Positions 63,667 through 64,000 of a stretch of 64,000 nucleotides of DNA are shown piece by piece. The translations under genes were made by a program, and so were the position numbers. Each line of letters opens with the position of its first letter. Within the stretch, counting starts at the first letter, position 1. This DNA comes from Desulfobacteraceae bacterium (GTDB taxonomy: Bacteria > Desulfobacterota > Desulfobacteria > Desulfobacterales > Desulfobacteraceae). Under the pieces are notes generated by a model that saw only the letters and a program-made list of their open reading frames with translations, made no database searches and was not told the DNA's origin. The DNA lies in assembly GCA_016743945.1 (NCBI GenBank), contig JADGFI010000008.1:62001-126000 (forward strand), read 5' to 3'.

Positions 63667-64000
63667 ATGAACGCAAATTTATCATTTCAACAAACCAGTG
63701 CTGTAACCAAAGTCAACGCCTTTATCAGGAGTACCTATAATTGGATGGCCCTCGGCCTGGTTGCAACTGGATTAACATCTTATTATGTTTCTACCAGCGA
63801 ACCTATTCTTCAAATGATTTTCGGCAATTCAATGATGCCAATTGTGCTTATGATCGCCTTGGTTATTCTTTGCGGTTATCTCGGCGCACGGGTTCAAAAG
63901 ATGCAGGCCAGTACAGCCACTGGTCTTTATGTGACACTGACTGTTCTTTACGGCGTTTGTCTGGCACCGATTTTTCTGATGTATACGCAGACTTCCATTG
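63667..64000 (+). CDS. Bax-inhibitor-1/YccA family membrane protein, N-terminal part
   Basis: The first 111 codons are inside the window; the rest runs off the right edge. GGAGG lies seven bases before the ATG. The start SAVTKVNAFIRSTYNWMALG, then LVATGLTSYYVS and helices PIVLMIALVILCGYLGARVQ and ATGLYVTLTVLYGVCLAPIF match the UPF0005/BI-1 family, seven-helix proteins of the inner membrane (YccA modulates the FtsH protease in E. coli). Confidence 0.9.
   Translation, partial: MNANLSFQQTSAVTKVNAFIRSTYNWMALGLVATGLTSYYVSTSEPILQMIFGNSMMPIVLMIALVILCGYLGARVQKMQASTATGLYVTLTVLYGVCLAPIFLMYTQTSI

Overview
The window looks like chromosomal DNA of a marine or sediment sulfate reducer of the Desulfobacteraceae type (Desulfobacterota). 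This is inferred from housekeeping gene order, two stand-alone EF-G genes, PEP-CTERM proteins, a TRAP-linked catabolic cluster, ferredoxin-like Fe-S proteins and a load of integrase and IS relics. No 16S gene is present, so the assignment is by gene content only.

Layout. (1) 1-7.6 kb, minus strand: a compact housekeeping operon read ribF-def-fmt-rsmB-PASTA protein-rpe-ACT protein-DUF711 protein-MFS exporter (cut by the window edge), with many 4-14 nt gene overlaps. (2) 7.7-23.2 kb: an accessory region anchored on two tRNA genes, tRNA-Leu(CAG) and tRNA-Ala(GGC). It holds decayed integrases, two IS4-type elements with internal deletions, a truncated IS4/DUF4372-type transposase, two IS200/IS605 end remnants, and an almost intact IS110 element broken by one in-frame TGA. 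Between these sit a few cargo genes: two PEP-CTERM proteins each paired with a tiny arginine-rich protein, a 3D-domain protein, a Com-like zinc finger, a small membrane protein and a PilZ protein. A 33-nt copy of the tRNA-Ala 3' end recurs at 22.7 kb and marks an element about 11.9 kb long. (3) 23.3-26.0 kb: phoH-like gene, truA and a TrmH-type methyltransferase. (4) 26.1-36.5 kb: a third integrase relic fused to a scrap of a peptide-binding protein, then a GC-richer catabolic cluster (GntR regulator, pxpABC, nitrilase-type amidase, DUF2848, DUF1445, TRAP transporter), closed by another transposase relic. (5) 36.7-47.4 kb: guaB, dnaE, a BON lipoprotein, a DjlA-like protein, then a minus-strand set of NIL-ferredoxin, mnmA, mtaB and an Fe-S protein. 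(6) 47.5-64 kb: an acyltransferase-hydrolase fusion, a KaiC-like ATPase downstream of fusA, a TPR/SPOR protein, a nucleoside transporter, rsmG, a second EF-G, a minus-strand xseA-xseB-ispA-dxs-tlyA run, and the start of a Bax-inhibitor-1 protein.

How the genes work together. The catabolic cluster reads as import (TRAP) plus ring or amide opening (PxpABC, amidase, two lyase/hydrolase-like DUF proteins) of a lactam or cyclic amide such as 5-oxoproline, under a GntR regulator whose probable operator half-site also lies between pxpA and pxpB. The minus-strand tRNA-thiolation group (mnmA, mtaB) carries its own ferredoxin. The accessory region shows a repeated habit: mobile elements have kept their ends but lost their middles.
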